Position numbers and translations under genes: made by a program. A stretch of 64,000 bases of DNA from Saposhnikovia divaricata. Its lineage: Eukaryota > Streptophyta > Magnoliopsida > Apiales > Apiaceae. The stretch is from contig CM071599.1 in the NCBI GenBank assembly GCA_036435485.1, forward strand, positions 210,775,178 through 210,839,177, read 5' to 3'. Below, piece by piece: positions 10,902 through 21,781 of the stretch; positions within the stretch are counted from its first letter, which is position 1, and every line of letters begins with the position of its first letter. The notes below the pieces were generated by a model, which did no database searches, had not been told where the DNA came from, and worked only from the letters and a program-made list of their open reading frames with translations.

Positions 10902-11312
10902 ATGGCTCGTACCAAGCAAACCGCTCGTAAATCAACCGGAGGCAAGGCGCCACGAAAGCAACTCGCAACAAAAGCAGCACGAAAGTCAGCACCAGCAACT
11001 GGAGGAGTGAAGAAGCCACACAGGTTCAGGCCAGGGACCGTGGCGTTACGAGAGATCAGGAAGTACCAGAAAAGCACTGAGCTATTGATTCGAAAGCTCC
11101 CGTTCCAGAGACTTGTGAGAGAGATTGCTCAGGATTTCAAGACGGATTTACGGTTCCAGAGCTCTGCTGTGGCTGCATTGCAGGAGGCGGCTGAGGCGTA
11201 TTTGGTTGGATTGTTTGAGGATACTAATTTGTGCGCGATTCATGCTAAGAGAGTTACCATCATGCCTAAGGATATTCAGCTTGCTAGGCGTATTCGTGGT
11301 GAGAGGGCTTAG
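10902..11312 (+). CDS. Histone H3.1 (canonical, replication-type)
   Basis: A 136-codon intronless frame (135 residues after Met removal, the normal H3 length) encodes the core histone that pairs with H4 in the nucleosome. The N-tail [14 protein letters not shown] carries the usual lysines K4, K9, K14, K18, K23, K27 and K36. A31, F41, S87 and A90 are the residues that mark plant H3.1 rather than H3.3 (T31, Y41, H87, L90). The absence of introns and the octamer-like promoter motifs also fit a replication-coupled gene. The histone fold continues intact to RRIRGERA. The 66-aa frame on the opposite strand is a shadow. No other histone gene is in the window. Confidence 0.97.
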
Positions 11313-12080
11313 GTTTCGAGATTGTTTGGATGTCTTGTTTTGAGATGTAATCGATATATAATTTCATTGGATCTGGTTTTTATGTGCTTCAGATGTTATG
11401 TTCGGATCTATATTTGTAGTTTTTAAATGTTGATGCAAGTCAGGCTAATGAATTTTGCGTTTTCATCTATATTTGTAGTTCATTACACGATTTTGCTGTT
11501 AATTTCTATTTACAAAAACTGCTTTGATTGTTCTGATTTTTAAATATGTTCAAGACTGCTATGTAACCTTGATTACGATGTTGAAGATTATTGTGTTGTT
11601 TTAGTTATACGATTCTGACAGCTTGTTAGAGACTTGCTTAAAATGGTTTCCGGAAAGTTTGATTGAATGTGAAGGTCATTTGGTATTTGCTTCGTGTTGT
11701 GGATAGATAATTAAAGTAGTGTATTCGTATATTTTGCTGCAGAATGTATATAACAAAGCTCATGGAACATGCCAACTAGTTCTCAGTATTTGTATAGTTA
11801 GCCTCTGTAGTCTGTAGTACGCTTTTTACTACAATGAACGCCTCCACTTAAAAAAGTTGTTTGTATGAACAACATACAGAATGCATCTTACTTTGAAGAT
11901 GTATACATACATTTGAAAATCAAGAAGCAATCCAAACAACAGTACATACAATAATAACAAAAGAGGCAAAATTCCCTATGTATGGGGCAAGCACATTAAT
12001 TTTCTTTTTGTCTGCACAATACACTGTTTTGGAGATTATCGTACAATTACAAGGTATTTTGATCTGTTTTGGAGTTACGC
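11313..12080. other. 3' flank of histone H3, including duplication copy 1
   Basis: It begins with the T-rich 3' UTR. The segment 11567-11710 ('CCTTGATTACGATGTTGAAG' to 'GATAGATAATT') recurs at 12081-12451. No other gene is seen. Confidence 0.6.
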
Positions 12081-12451
12081 CCTTGATTACGATGTTGAAG
12101 ATTATTGTGTTTTAGCTATACGATTCTGACAGCTTCTTAGAGACTTGCTCAGGGGGGTGTTTGGGAAAACTTTTTTTTCAGAATAAATCAACTTATTTTA
12201 AGATAAAGTTAGAGATTTCTAACTTTTCAACTTATTTTCCAACTTATTTTTGTAACTTATTGAATCTCAAGTATACATTAAATACTTGTATAAAAAGAAA
12301 ATTTCAAAATATAAAATTTTAACTGAAAATAAGTTCATAAGTTCTTAAAATAAGCAGAGGCACAACCAGTTAAAATGGTATCCGGAAAGTTTGATTGAAT
12401 GTGAAGCGGTGAAGGTCATTTGGTATTAGTTTCATGTTGTGGACAGATAAT
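12081..12451. repeat. Duplicated histone 3' flank (copy 2), split by a MITE
   Basis: 12081-12149 and 12370-12451 match 11567-11710 closely, including 'GATTCTGACAGCTT', 'AGAGACTTGCT' and 'TCCGGAAAGTTTGATTG'. The only large difference is the element at 12150-12369. Confidence 0.8.
12150..12369. mobile_element. MITE copy 2, inserted in the duplicated segment
   Basis: About 220 bp. It is the reverse-complement relative of 1790-2005 (GTGTTTGGG near the left end, dense AATAAG/CTTATT). Copy 1 of the duplication supplies the empty site ('GACTTGCTTAAAATGG'), so the element entered after the duplication or was lost from copy 1. Exact ends are uncertain by several bases. Confidence 0.7.
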
Positions 12452-12726
12452 TGCATTTGGTGTTCTCTTTGTTAATGGGTGACTTAGAGCCACTCCAACA
12501 AGCTCCCTACGGCCTCTTAAATTAAATTTTGAGGAGATTGAACTAAAAATGATCTTCAACAGACTCCTAACTCATCATCAAAAGCTTCATATCTTTCCTC
12601 AATTTTAAGATTCTCTCTCCTTTCCCTATCTCATTTTATATTACAATCGGCACATGCTTTACACCACTTGCTTGAGTGACCACCCATAATCCGGTCACCC
12701 ACCCGTAAAACTTGCTTAAATTGTGC

Positions 12727-13046
12727 CACCCATAAGTTATGGGTGCCCCGTAACTTCAAGTTACGGTGCCTATTCTAATAGTTTAATTCTATACATATGG
12801 CCAAGCACAATTTAAATAGTATTGATGATTATGGGTATTTGCTTGCTATCCCACATAAATTTAAGCCTTTTGTGACAAGTACTTTTGTCTTGTTATCAAT
12901 CCTGATAAAATGAATGTTATCGAAAAATTGGAGTTGCCCATTTGTACTAGGAACATGAATGTTGAGATTGTGAATTCATGTAATGGAGCCCACTGCAGCT
13001 TCCGTAACTTCAAGTTATGGGTGTCATCCGTAACTTGAAGTTAGGG
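12727..13046. repeat. Four ~19-bp palindromes of the CCGTAACTT type
   Basis: The palindromes are at 12727-12745 (CACCCATAAGTTATGGGTG), 12748-12766 (CCGTAACTTCAAGTTACGG), 13002-13020 and 13028-13046. Each can form a short hairpin. Confidence 0.85.
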
Positions 13047-13088
13047 TGACACCTCTACTATTTCGAATATATTTATATTTTGAAAAAA

Positions 13089-14710
13089 ATGACATTTTTA
13101 CCATAAGTTTTAATTTTTTACCAAAATAACAATTTTCGGGAAGCGTGACCAAACTACCAACCCATTACGCATTTCTCGAATGCGTAATACAAAAAAAAAA
13201 CTGACACCTATTACGCATGTAGCAGATGCATAATACAAAAAAAAAGAAATAAACCTGTTATGCATGTATGAAATGCGTAATATAAAAAAAATATCCATTC
13301 GATACCCATGTGAGAAATGCGTAATAGCTTAATGCCCAAACATGAAATGCGTAATAACTTAATATTTTGGGTTAAATAGTTTCCATTCGGGTTTCAACGG
13401 GTTCCAATATTTGGGGTTTAGAAATATTAATTTTTTAAATTACAATTTTAAAATTTATCTTTATTTCCTTATGGGTTCAACAATTAACTTTTGGGGTTCA
13501 ACTTATCCATTTTTGGTTTTAGAAATATTCGGAATGACGAATAAACCATATACAAACTTAGGGTTTAGGGTTGAACCCTAGACCATAACTTATTCTGATT
13601 TTTAAACGCTAACGCGTTTAAAAATTAGGCCACCGGATTCAATTTTATAATTTTAAAATTTATCTGTATCCGATTAGGGGTTCAACGGTTAATCTTTGGG
13701 GTTCAACTTTTCCATTTCGGGTTTTAGAAATATTCAGAATGACGAATAAACTGTATACGGACTTAGGGTTTAGGGTTGTTTACAACCCAAAACCCTAGAC
13801 CCAAAACTCTAATTTATCCTAATTTTTAAACACGTTAGCGTTTAGAAATCAGGCCGCCAGATTCAATTTTATAAAATATTATCTGTATTCAATTTTAAAT
13901 TTATCTATATTTCCTTAGGGGTTCAACAATTAACCTTTGGGGTTCAACTTTTTCATTTTGGGGTTTAGAAATATTGTTTATAAAAATATTTTATATTTAT
14001 AAATATATATAAATATTACGCATTTTATGAATGCGTAATAACTGTCACTCATTCCCTACATGCGTAATAAACTGGTATTACCCTCTTGCCAAATGCGTAA
14101 TAAGTTATTATATTTAAAAAAACATTGATGTTACGCATTTAGAAAATGCGTAACAGGTGTTACGCATTCTCAAAATACGTAATGGGTCGGTACTTTTGGC
14201 CATACACACACGCGCCTGGCATTCTTGTCAGCGGAATAAAAAAAATGGTACTATTGGCCTTTACCCTTTTGACAATGGGTAATGGCCAAAAATGCCATTT
14301 TTTCAAGATTTTATTACACAAATACCAATTTTAAATTTTTTGGCCAAAAATACCAGCCTATTATGCATTTTCAAAATGGGTAATGCTATTATGCATTTGA
14401 GAAATGGGTATCATGTAAGATTTTTTGAAAAAAAAAAGAAAAAAAATTAAAAAAAATTAAATACTCGTGTTACGCATTCCTGAAATGCGTAACACCCCAA
14501 TTACAAAGGTATTACGCATTTCTGAAATGCGTAACACAAGTTATTTATTTTTTTAATTTTTTCTTTTACCTTATATGCATTACCCATTTGACAAATGCGT
14601 TATACTATTACCCATTTTTGAAATGCGTAATATACTGGTATTTTTGGCCAAGAAATTAAGAAGTGATATTCTCGTCAAAAAGTTAAAAAAAATGGTAAAA
14701 ATGTTATTAT
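13089..14710. repeat. Palindrome-rich dispersed repeat (TTACGCATTT...AAATGCGTAA)
   Basis: At least twelve ~25-bp palindromes of the form ATTACGCATTTNNNNAATGCGTAAT lie at 13164-13188, 13210-13234, 13257-13281, 14015-14039, 14077-14101, 14130-14154, 14159-14183, 14360-14384, 14469-14493, 14511-14535, 14607-14631 and nearby. Outer segments ('ACATTTTTACCAT' left; 'ATGGTAAAAATGT' right) are inverted relative to each other, suggesting imperfect terminal inverted repeats. Between the palindromes lies a 'GGGTTCAACGGTTAA' segment repeated with variations. A second copy lies at 37290-38300. Short frames here have no meaning. Confidence 0.75.
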
Positions 14711-14922
14711 TTCTTTATATTTTATATATTTATTATAAAATATAAGTTAGGAGGTAGAAATATATTTATATTTTATATATTTATTATAAAATATAAGTTA
14801 GGAGGTAGGAATTAAAGATTTTGTTGGAAATGATAAAAAAATTTGTATCTTAATTCCTTAAGAGCCTATATAATAATATTATTTATAGAAAAAAATTTAA
14901 GAGAATGTTGGAGTTGCTCTTA

Positions 14923-15762
14923 GTTCTCTAATTTGCACTTGTTTGGATATAGTAGAAACACAAACGACTATTATAGCGAAAGTAGTGCATTTTTTAATAT
15001 TTATAATTATATTAATTTTTTTAATATTTATATGTTAATAATTTATATATCAAATTGTTGTTAAAAAATTGTTATATATAAGATTTCAAACGTTCAATTA
15101 AATACTCTTATTCTATCTTCGATTCTTAATATTTGGTTTGGATAATTTTACAGTCCACACGAAATAATTAACTAAATAATATTTAATTTAGTGATGGTTT
15201 ACCAATTATTTTTAAATTAAAACTACGGAGAAACAAAAGAGAGAAGACATTGACGATTTTTCACGTTAAAAATTTTATTCGATTTATGAAATCTACTTAT
15301 ATTTCGTTTTGATTATCAAAATATCCTTCTTATTATTTGAAGATAGTTCTACTAACAACCAAATACGGTTTTAATAATAAGTGTGTGAGCGATTTTGTCC
15401 AGAATTTTGGTAGTCGGTAGTCTTATTTTTTAGTACGATAAAATAAATAAGAACCGTTAGATCAAAAGTTAAATAGATGAAAAAAGTTGGATCTAGCATA
15501 ATTTTTTTTTAACATTTAAACTAAAAAGTGTATGCATATTAAAATGCGAAAAAGTGTATGTCAATGATTTAAATCATGTATAATTTGGTTTTTTTACATT
15601 GAATAGGGTTATCAATGTAGGTCTTCTACACTGAATAAGATTAATGTAAAAATTCATAATTATATTTTCTCTTTAGATTCTGAGTGTTTTCATTTCGATA
15701 ATTATTGTAAAATCATCACTAAATTAAAGATAATTTTATGAGTTTCGCGTGGATTATAAAAT
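14923..15762. other. AT-rich intergenic DNA, nothing recognised
   Basis: No open frame of note, no terminal repeats and no similarity to other parts of the window that I could see. Confidence 0.6.
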
Positions 15763-16559
15763 CCTAGCGATCGGTTGGTTGCCATAACTCCACCGCTTTG
15801 TTGTGATGCGTTAGTCCCATTGCTGACGTTTTACAGTCTCTAGATATGTGACCCTCCTTTCCACATTTGTAGCAAACTACTCATTTCCCGGGACAGTTCC
15901 TCTGTTGATGCCCCTCTTGACCACGGTTATGACACCTACCTTCTGATTTTGCACATACTCTCGTATGCTTCTTTCCACATGTCTATTTTAATCCCTCTTT
16001 CTTACTTAGGGTAGTAGCCACCACATTGGCCTTCCCCGGCTAGTAATTATTGCACCTCGAAATCCTTCATTAATTATACCCACTTCCTTCGTTTATCCTT
16101 ATCCTGATTCTATCCTCAAAATACACCTTACCCTCAATAGTAAATCTCAATTATGCCTTAAAATTTCGTCATATTCTTTTCTCTTAATAATCATCAAATA
16201 TACCTCTTTCTTCTCATCTTTATCCTCCTGAATCAGTTCATTCTCTACCATTGCTGCTTCTTATACCCATATCACATAGTCCCTTATCAAGAACACTGCG
16301 TCATATATTCAATATATTGTTTCGATTCCTGTTGAAATCTTCTAGCTCCTTCCTCCTCCAAATCCATACATAATACCATCATACTCTTCTTGTTTTGTTT
16401 CCATCTATAAAAATCCACTCTATTTATCTCTTCTACACTTCTCGAAAAGTCACAGCCTCACTCGATTCAACTTATCCCAATACGGTTTAGTCTAATAAAA
16501 CTATATACCCATTAAATATTTATTTAAGAAAACAAAACATTACATATCTGTACATACAC

Positions 16560-16599
<40 letters not shown>

Positions 16600-17002
16600 G
16601 TGTACATATCTCTATTACTCATTTATAAAAAAAAATTTAAACCCAATAAATAAGTCATGGATACACATTTTTCTCGTCCCAATTGATTCTACAGTATTGG
16701 CCATCATGCCTCCACCCTAACTATCCCTTGAGGTTCTACTATATAACTTCCATATCGGTTTTCGTGTTTCTAACTCTGCTTCTCTTTTCTTGAGGGTATC
16801 ACATAAACAGTCCCTATCCTTATCGACTCATATCATCTCTAAAGAATTCCATAACTACCTTCCTCAATCACTAAGGGTCTTACTTAACTCATCTTTGGTA
16901 CTACCCCTAGTAGTCCAACCACAAACTCTACCTAAGCTCTTTCGTCACTTTCTTATCTCGTCATAACTTCTCCTACTCTCGTTCTAAGGTTTATAACTTA
17001 CT
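15763..17002 (-). pseudogene. Decayed Ty3/gypsy gag with two zinc knuckles
   Basis: On the minus strand the 15770-15960 region encodes a pair of CCHC knuckles. The first reads CHNRGQEGHQQRNC, with its second cysteine changed to Arg. The second, CYKCGKEGHISRDC, is intact. A 'KKHTRVCAKSEGR' lead-in precedes them. Upstream on the minus strand, acidic segments such as 'MVENELIQEDKDEKKE' fit the C-terminal half of a Tekay-like chromovirus gag. Frames are broken by several stops. The fragment follows directly on the primer site and LTR at 17003-17019. It stops abruptly near 15763, so pol is missing. Confidence 0.8.
16566..16595. repeat. (TA)n microsatellite
   Basis: TA dinucleotide run within the decayed gag region. 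Confidence 0.9.
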
Positions 17003-17014
17003 GCTCTGATATCA
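17003..17014 (-). other. Primer-binding site of the gypsy relic
   Basis: On the minus strand TGATATCAGAGC, one mismatch from TGGTATCAGAGC (initiator tRNA-Met), 4 bp from the LTR end at 17019. It fixes the element's orientation. Confidence 0.8.
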
Positions 17015-17453
17015 TCTCTGTAGCGCCCCATAATCGCTTACCAGGAATCCTGGTCGTCACATCCTTATCCATACATATACATACCTTTGCGGAATATTCT
17101 ATCACCTGCTCACAATGCAATCTACAACAATATTCATAATCAACTCCATAATCTACTCTATGGGTTATAGCCTTAGAACATAACATAAATCCTCAAAAGT
17201 TATTACACATCAGAGTATCCTCCAAAATCTTATTACAACTTCACAATACTGAATAATAAAGCATTAACAACTTCTTTCCAGCTTGCACCCTCCTCAAATA
17301 CTATAAGGCTAATGCGCTGAATCAGTTGTCTTTCCCCTTCCCTTATCACGGTTCACCGTACTAGTGCCAGCTCTGATTGCCACTGTTTTATAATATTTAA
17401 GAATAGCAAGAATGAGCCAAAAATGTCTAGCAAGTTTTATACACCAGAATCAA

Positions 17454-17457
<4 letters not shown>

Positions 17458-17501
<44 letters not shown>
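17458..17501. repeat. (AT)n microsatellite
   Basis: About 44 bp of AT dinucleotides inside LTR-A. Confidence 0.9.
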
Positions 17502-17503
<2 letters not shown>

Positions 17504-18458
17504 ACAAAACTTCTTCAAGAAATGAACCCCAATATTTTCCAATAACATATTGAAATTTACTCACAAAAAAACTGAGTAAAGGCATACCATTCTTACTGAA
17601 ATCAATACCCACATTCAAGTATTAATTACATTTATCAAATATTGTTGACGGACTATATTTAGGAGATTCTTATCCGCTTGGCTGTAATGGATGATCAGTC
17701 CATACAACTATCAATTTACTACCGGTAGAAGGATGATCCGACTTGATCGGCTTTCACCCAAGGATGAGCCGACTTGCTTGACCTTCACCCTAAGCCGCAT
17801 CCGGGCTTTCATACATATTTGTTGGGCCGGCCACCGCAACGGTCTCTTACGTTATTTCCAGTCCAGAACCTGGGGTACCAGAGTACCGTTGGCCACCTTC
17901 AATACTTTTCATCTTAGATGTCACGTATAATTCCACGTGCACCTCAATATACTTCTCATCTTGGATGTCACGTATAAATTCCACGTGCACCTCAATTCAC
18001 AATGACTATTATCGTTCGGAAACAACGAACGATTATTACTTCCAATAAATCACTTTCCTCTCGAAATATAAGAGGAAAAAATATGAACGACTATTTTGAT
18101 CATGGATTCGAATAAAATGATCCAGATCAAATCTCTCATCACCCCCCATAATTAACATTACTCCCCTTAATAACAAGATAGTTTCCCAAAACATTTTATC
18201 TTCCTTCGAGTACGAACAATGTACCTCGATACTTGTCCCAATCATATGGACCAATAACTCGTATACATACTACTATACTTATATACTATCCGGATAACAT
18301 TCACAACAATAATATATATACATGCATTCAATTGCATCAATATACGGTATTTGAGTAACGAGATAAAATACTTGCAACTTGTAGTAAAACATTTTGAACT
18401 GACATCTACCATTCATTGAAACATATATACTCTGAACAATAGAGTAAGGTTTAGCATA

Positions 18459-18463
18459 TTTGC
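18459..18463. other. E1 target-site duplication, left copy
   Basis: TTTGC directly before TGTAACACCC; the matching copy is at 34064-34068. Removing E1 and one copy rejoins LTR-A. Confidence 0.9.
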
Positions 18464-19796
18464 TGTAACACCCCCAGATCCGGGGTCCGGGATCCGGTGG
18501 TTACGGTTTCCAATTCTATCCACAACACTTGAACTTTCCTTAACATAAAATAAACTACGTCTCTATAACCCAACACAACAATATAAAACACACCCGTTAT
18601 AGTCCCAGAGATGAAATCAGAGTAACAATCAAATTTTTATTAATCACATTATGAGTTCTTACAATCCAAAAGAATTTCAATATAAATACATACTCTTTGC
18701 CATCCATTTACATAAGTCATACTAGACCATATTCTTAGTACTGAAAGAATAAATATACCCTACCAATAGCTTCTTCTTCAGCTCTGGTAGTCTCATCGTC
18801 CTCGCCCGCGTCAAGTGCGCCTTGTGCGAGTCATCTGGTCTAGCTGTTGTTGTGATATAATAATAAAGCAAGGGTGAGCAATAGCCCACCAACAATAATA
18901 TATAACTGAACGATAATGTAACAGTTCAAAAGTATCTTTCGAACCATATGCCATGCATTTACGGAAATGATGCCAGTATAATATGAACGATGAAGTTATA
19001 AGGTAACTTAAAGTATTTGTTTGTAGAAATATCTGCTACATCAAAGTAAGCGAGATATTCTTATTGTTATTAAGAAGAGGAATTTGCAAGAAAAGGTTGC
19101 AATTCCAGTTATGACCCTTTTTCCAACTCTGCCAACAGTAATCATGTTGCAGGAAATAAATAAATTTTGGATGATGAACCAATGATGGAGTATTCACCGC
19201 GCCCGCTGTTCCAATCTTGATGATCAGTCGAGATCGTACAGCTCAATTTAGATTTACTACCGGTAGAAGGAAGAACTGACGGCTTTACTTGTATACCGCC
19301 TTGCTAGCTCTCCCCGGCCAACGGTTGGGCCAAAGGGGATGGACCGGCGCTACTCGGCCTCTTACACGACTCCTAGTTCAAATAGAATTCATGATTCTGA
19401 ATGTAACGTTCGTCCCCCTTCCCCCAAGTATAATACTTGTTGATAAGACTCCACAAAGTAGTCGTATCTAGTTGGAAAGGAAAATTTACCAATAACTCCC
19501 AAGTTATTACTTGGTAACGGATATCAACTTGTTCCAGTAATCTTACCCCTCGAAAGATGAGAAGGTATGCAACGACTTAATAAGTCAACAGCACCCGAGT
19601 TGCGGGTGAAGGGAATACTTTATGACCGGGAAGTCGACAAGATAAATAACATTTTTCCAAGTAAGGTTCCCTTATTATTAAGGAGATAGACTCAAAGAAG
19701 AATGATGTCTGAGAACCTTTCTTGGTATAAGATTAATAATAATATGACTCCGAGATATTTTCCGTAATAATCGAAGAAGATAAACCTTAATGAGGT

Positions 19797-20545
19797 TATT
19801 CTAAGTATGGAATAAATATTCAGAGAATATTTATTGAATTAAAATATTTTACAGATTATTTAGGAATATGAAAGAATATTTTAATTCAGAGTATTTCCCA
19901 AATAATTCTTGAAGAAATATCGAGAGAATATTTATTGCATAATTAAATAATCAAATGAATATTCAAGATAATATTCATTACTTAATAAGCCCTGAAAGAA
20001 ATATTTAAAATATTTAAAATAATATTCGATGATTAAATAGAACCCTGGATGAATATTCAAAATAATATTCATAATTAATTAGGAATTTAAATGAATATTG
20101 ATAAAGTAATATTCATTTCATGAATAATATTCTAAATGAATATCAAGTAATATTCATTTAGTAATCCAAGCTTTAAAAGAATATTCGATATAATATTCGA
20201 TAAGTAACTCAAGCTTCAGATGAATATTGAAGATAATATTCATCAAGTACTTAATACCTTAAATGAATTTTCAAAAGTAATATTTATTTAATAAAATAAT
20301 ATTCTAAACGAATGTCCACATAATATTCATTTAGTAGTCTCATCTTTAGAAGAGTATTCGAAATAATAATCGATAATCAATTCGACTCTGAATGAATATT
20401 GACAGATATTATTCGTCGAATGATCACGTTCAAATAATTATTTGAAGTAAGGATCATTAAAATAAATAATCTCGAACGAATATTCAAATAATATTCGTCG
20501 CCTGAATAATAGAAAATATTTACTTAAATATTTTCCTCCGAGGTA
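19797..20545. repeat. AATATTC/GAATATT-rich segment of the E1 LTR
   Basis: Several dozen interspersed copies of GAATATT and AATATTC, often as facing pairs such as ATGAATATT...AATATTCAT, give a string of potential hairpins. Equivalent segments occur at about 30373-31123, 45600-46260 and 56127-56790. Confidence 0.75.
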
Positions 20546-21775
20546 ATCTCGATACATCAAGGAATATTGACTCCCGGTCTATTTTTGATTAATAAGATGT
20601 ATACGCCCTTCTATGAGGGTCTTACAATAACCGGCTTATAACTGATATATAACTATCTAGCTTATAAGCCAACAATAACATTCAGGGAACAAGTATATCA
20701 ATTCATCTTGAAAGTAGGCATGCATGCAATGGCATATGTATATCAGCAATCATATATATATATATTTATTCAATCACAATAACAGCCTAAAAGAAGGGAA
20801 TTGAAACTTGCCTGGTAGTCGAGTACGGTAAGGGGTAGTGGTAACGGGTCCCGGTTCAGCTTGGTGATCTATAAATAGCCAAGGCATTCGGGATTAATCA
20901 CTTAACATATTAAAAGTTAAGTTATACTTAATTCGAAACACGTTCTCGAGTTATCTCGTCATACCCCTTTTAGTGGATTACTTTTATCACTGATCCGACC
21001 CGACATTCGTTCGTTAATACGACATGTCATTGTACTTATACTTGGGACATACTTAAGTCATATGAGTTCTAAAGTCGATCGTTGCGAACCAATACTATAC
21101 TCCAAGTTTTATCGCCCGTTTTCTAAGTGTTTTACCGAAGTTATAAAAGAGTCGTCTTTTAGGGGTTCGTTCGCGTTTAACCTCGACTCGAACATTTTTA
21201 ATAAATCGAAAAATGATCCTTTTGACATACGGTTTTCTTTCACACCTTCCTTTTTACCCCTAGTATTTATTTACCAAGATTCGCCATGACGTTACATAGC
21301 TTACGAGGGTTCAATTTCGGTTACGAACTTTCTTTTACGGATTCGAACTACTTTTAGTAATCCGGCCGTAACTCCTAAACCGTAAGTCCGTTTCACGTGA
21401 TCTTTATATCAAAACGAAGCTTAGAACATTACCTATCCTATCATGGCAGTTAAGGTCTCTGGACAGTAGGGGTTCAACATGGAAAATGGTATACAAAACA
21501 TGGTAGTGCAAAATCGGGCATTATAACGGCTGTAAATCGAACGTTCCATAAATCGTAATCAACAACCCAAGCCACACCGGGCATACCAATCATCTTACAT
21601 TCATAATACTAATCTCATAAGTCCAGGAACATCATATTATATCATCATATTCATCACATCTCTTAAATCAAACAAACTAACTACATAATCATGTAAACAT
21701 GCTTATAACAACATTATCACCAAAATTTATCCAAAACTCCATTAAAACTCAAATCAAAGACTAGGGTTCTTGAAG

Positions 21776-21781
21776 TTTATA
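21776..21781 (-). promoter_or_regulatory. Predicted LTR TATA box (E1 left)
   Basis: GGTATAAAC on the minus strand. The same GGTATAAA lies at the homologous place in all six LTR copies of the window (also 32352, 35472, 47502, 58028, 60772), inside a block that is otherwise diverged. Confidence 0.5.

Larger units (their letters stand above)
12487..14919. mobile_element. Harbinger-like non-autonomous element, 2.4 kb
   Basis: The left terminus GAGCCACTCCAACAAGCTC and the right terminus (minus strand) GAGCAACTCCAACATTCTC match at 15 of 19 positions. Both are flanked by TTA (12484-12486 and 14920-14922), the PIF/Harbinger target duplication. No transposase is found. The interior is a patchwork: CCGTAACTT palindromes on the left, the palindrome-rich block 13089-14710 and a 51-bp tandem duplication at about 14714-14808. 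Confidence 0.6.
17019..18463 (-). repeat. Gypsy relic 5' LTR, inner part (LTR-A)
   Basis: In plus orientation it starts TGTAGCGCCCC. It continues at 34069-36508 after the E1 insertion; together they form ~3.9 kb ending ...GGGTTATTACA. GATGATCAGTC (17690-17700) and the CTACCGGTAG block (17715-17733) are shared with the E1, E2 and solo LTRs. It includes an (AT)n run at about 17458-17501. Confidence 0.8.

Noticed and set aside
16000..16060. PGKANVVATTLSKK-like sequence resembling the end of gypsy RNase H
   Set aside because: It lies directly upstream of, and in frame with, the gag zinc knuckles, so it is more likely part of gag than a displaced RNase H.
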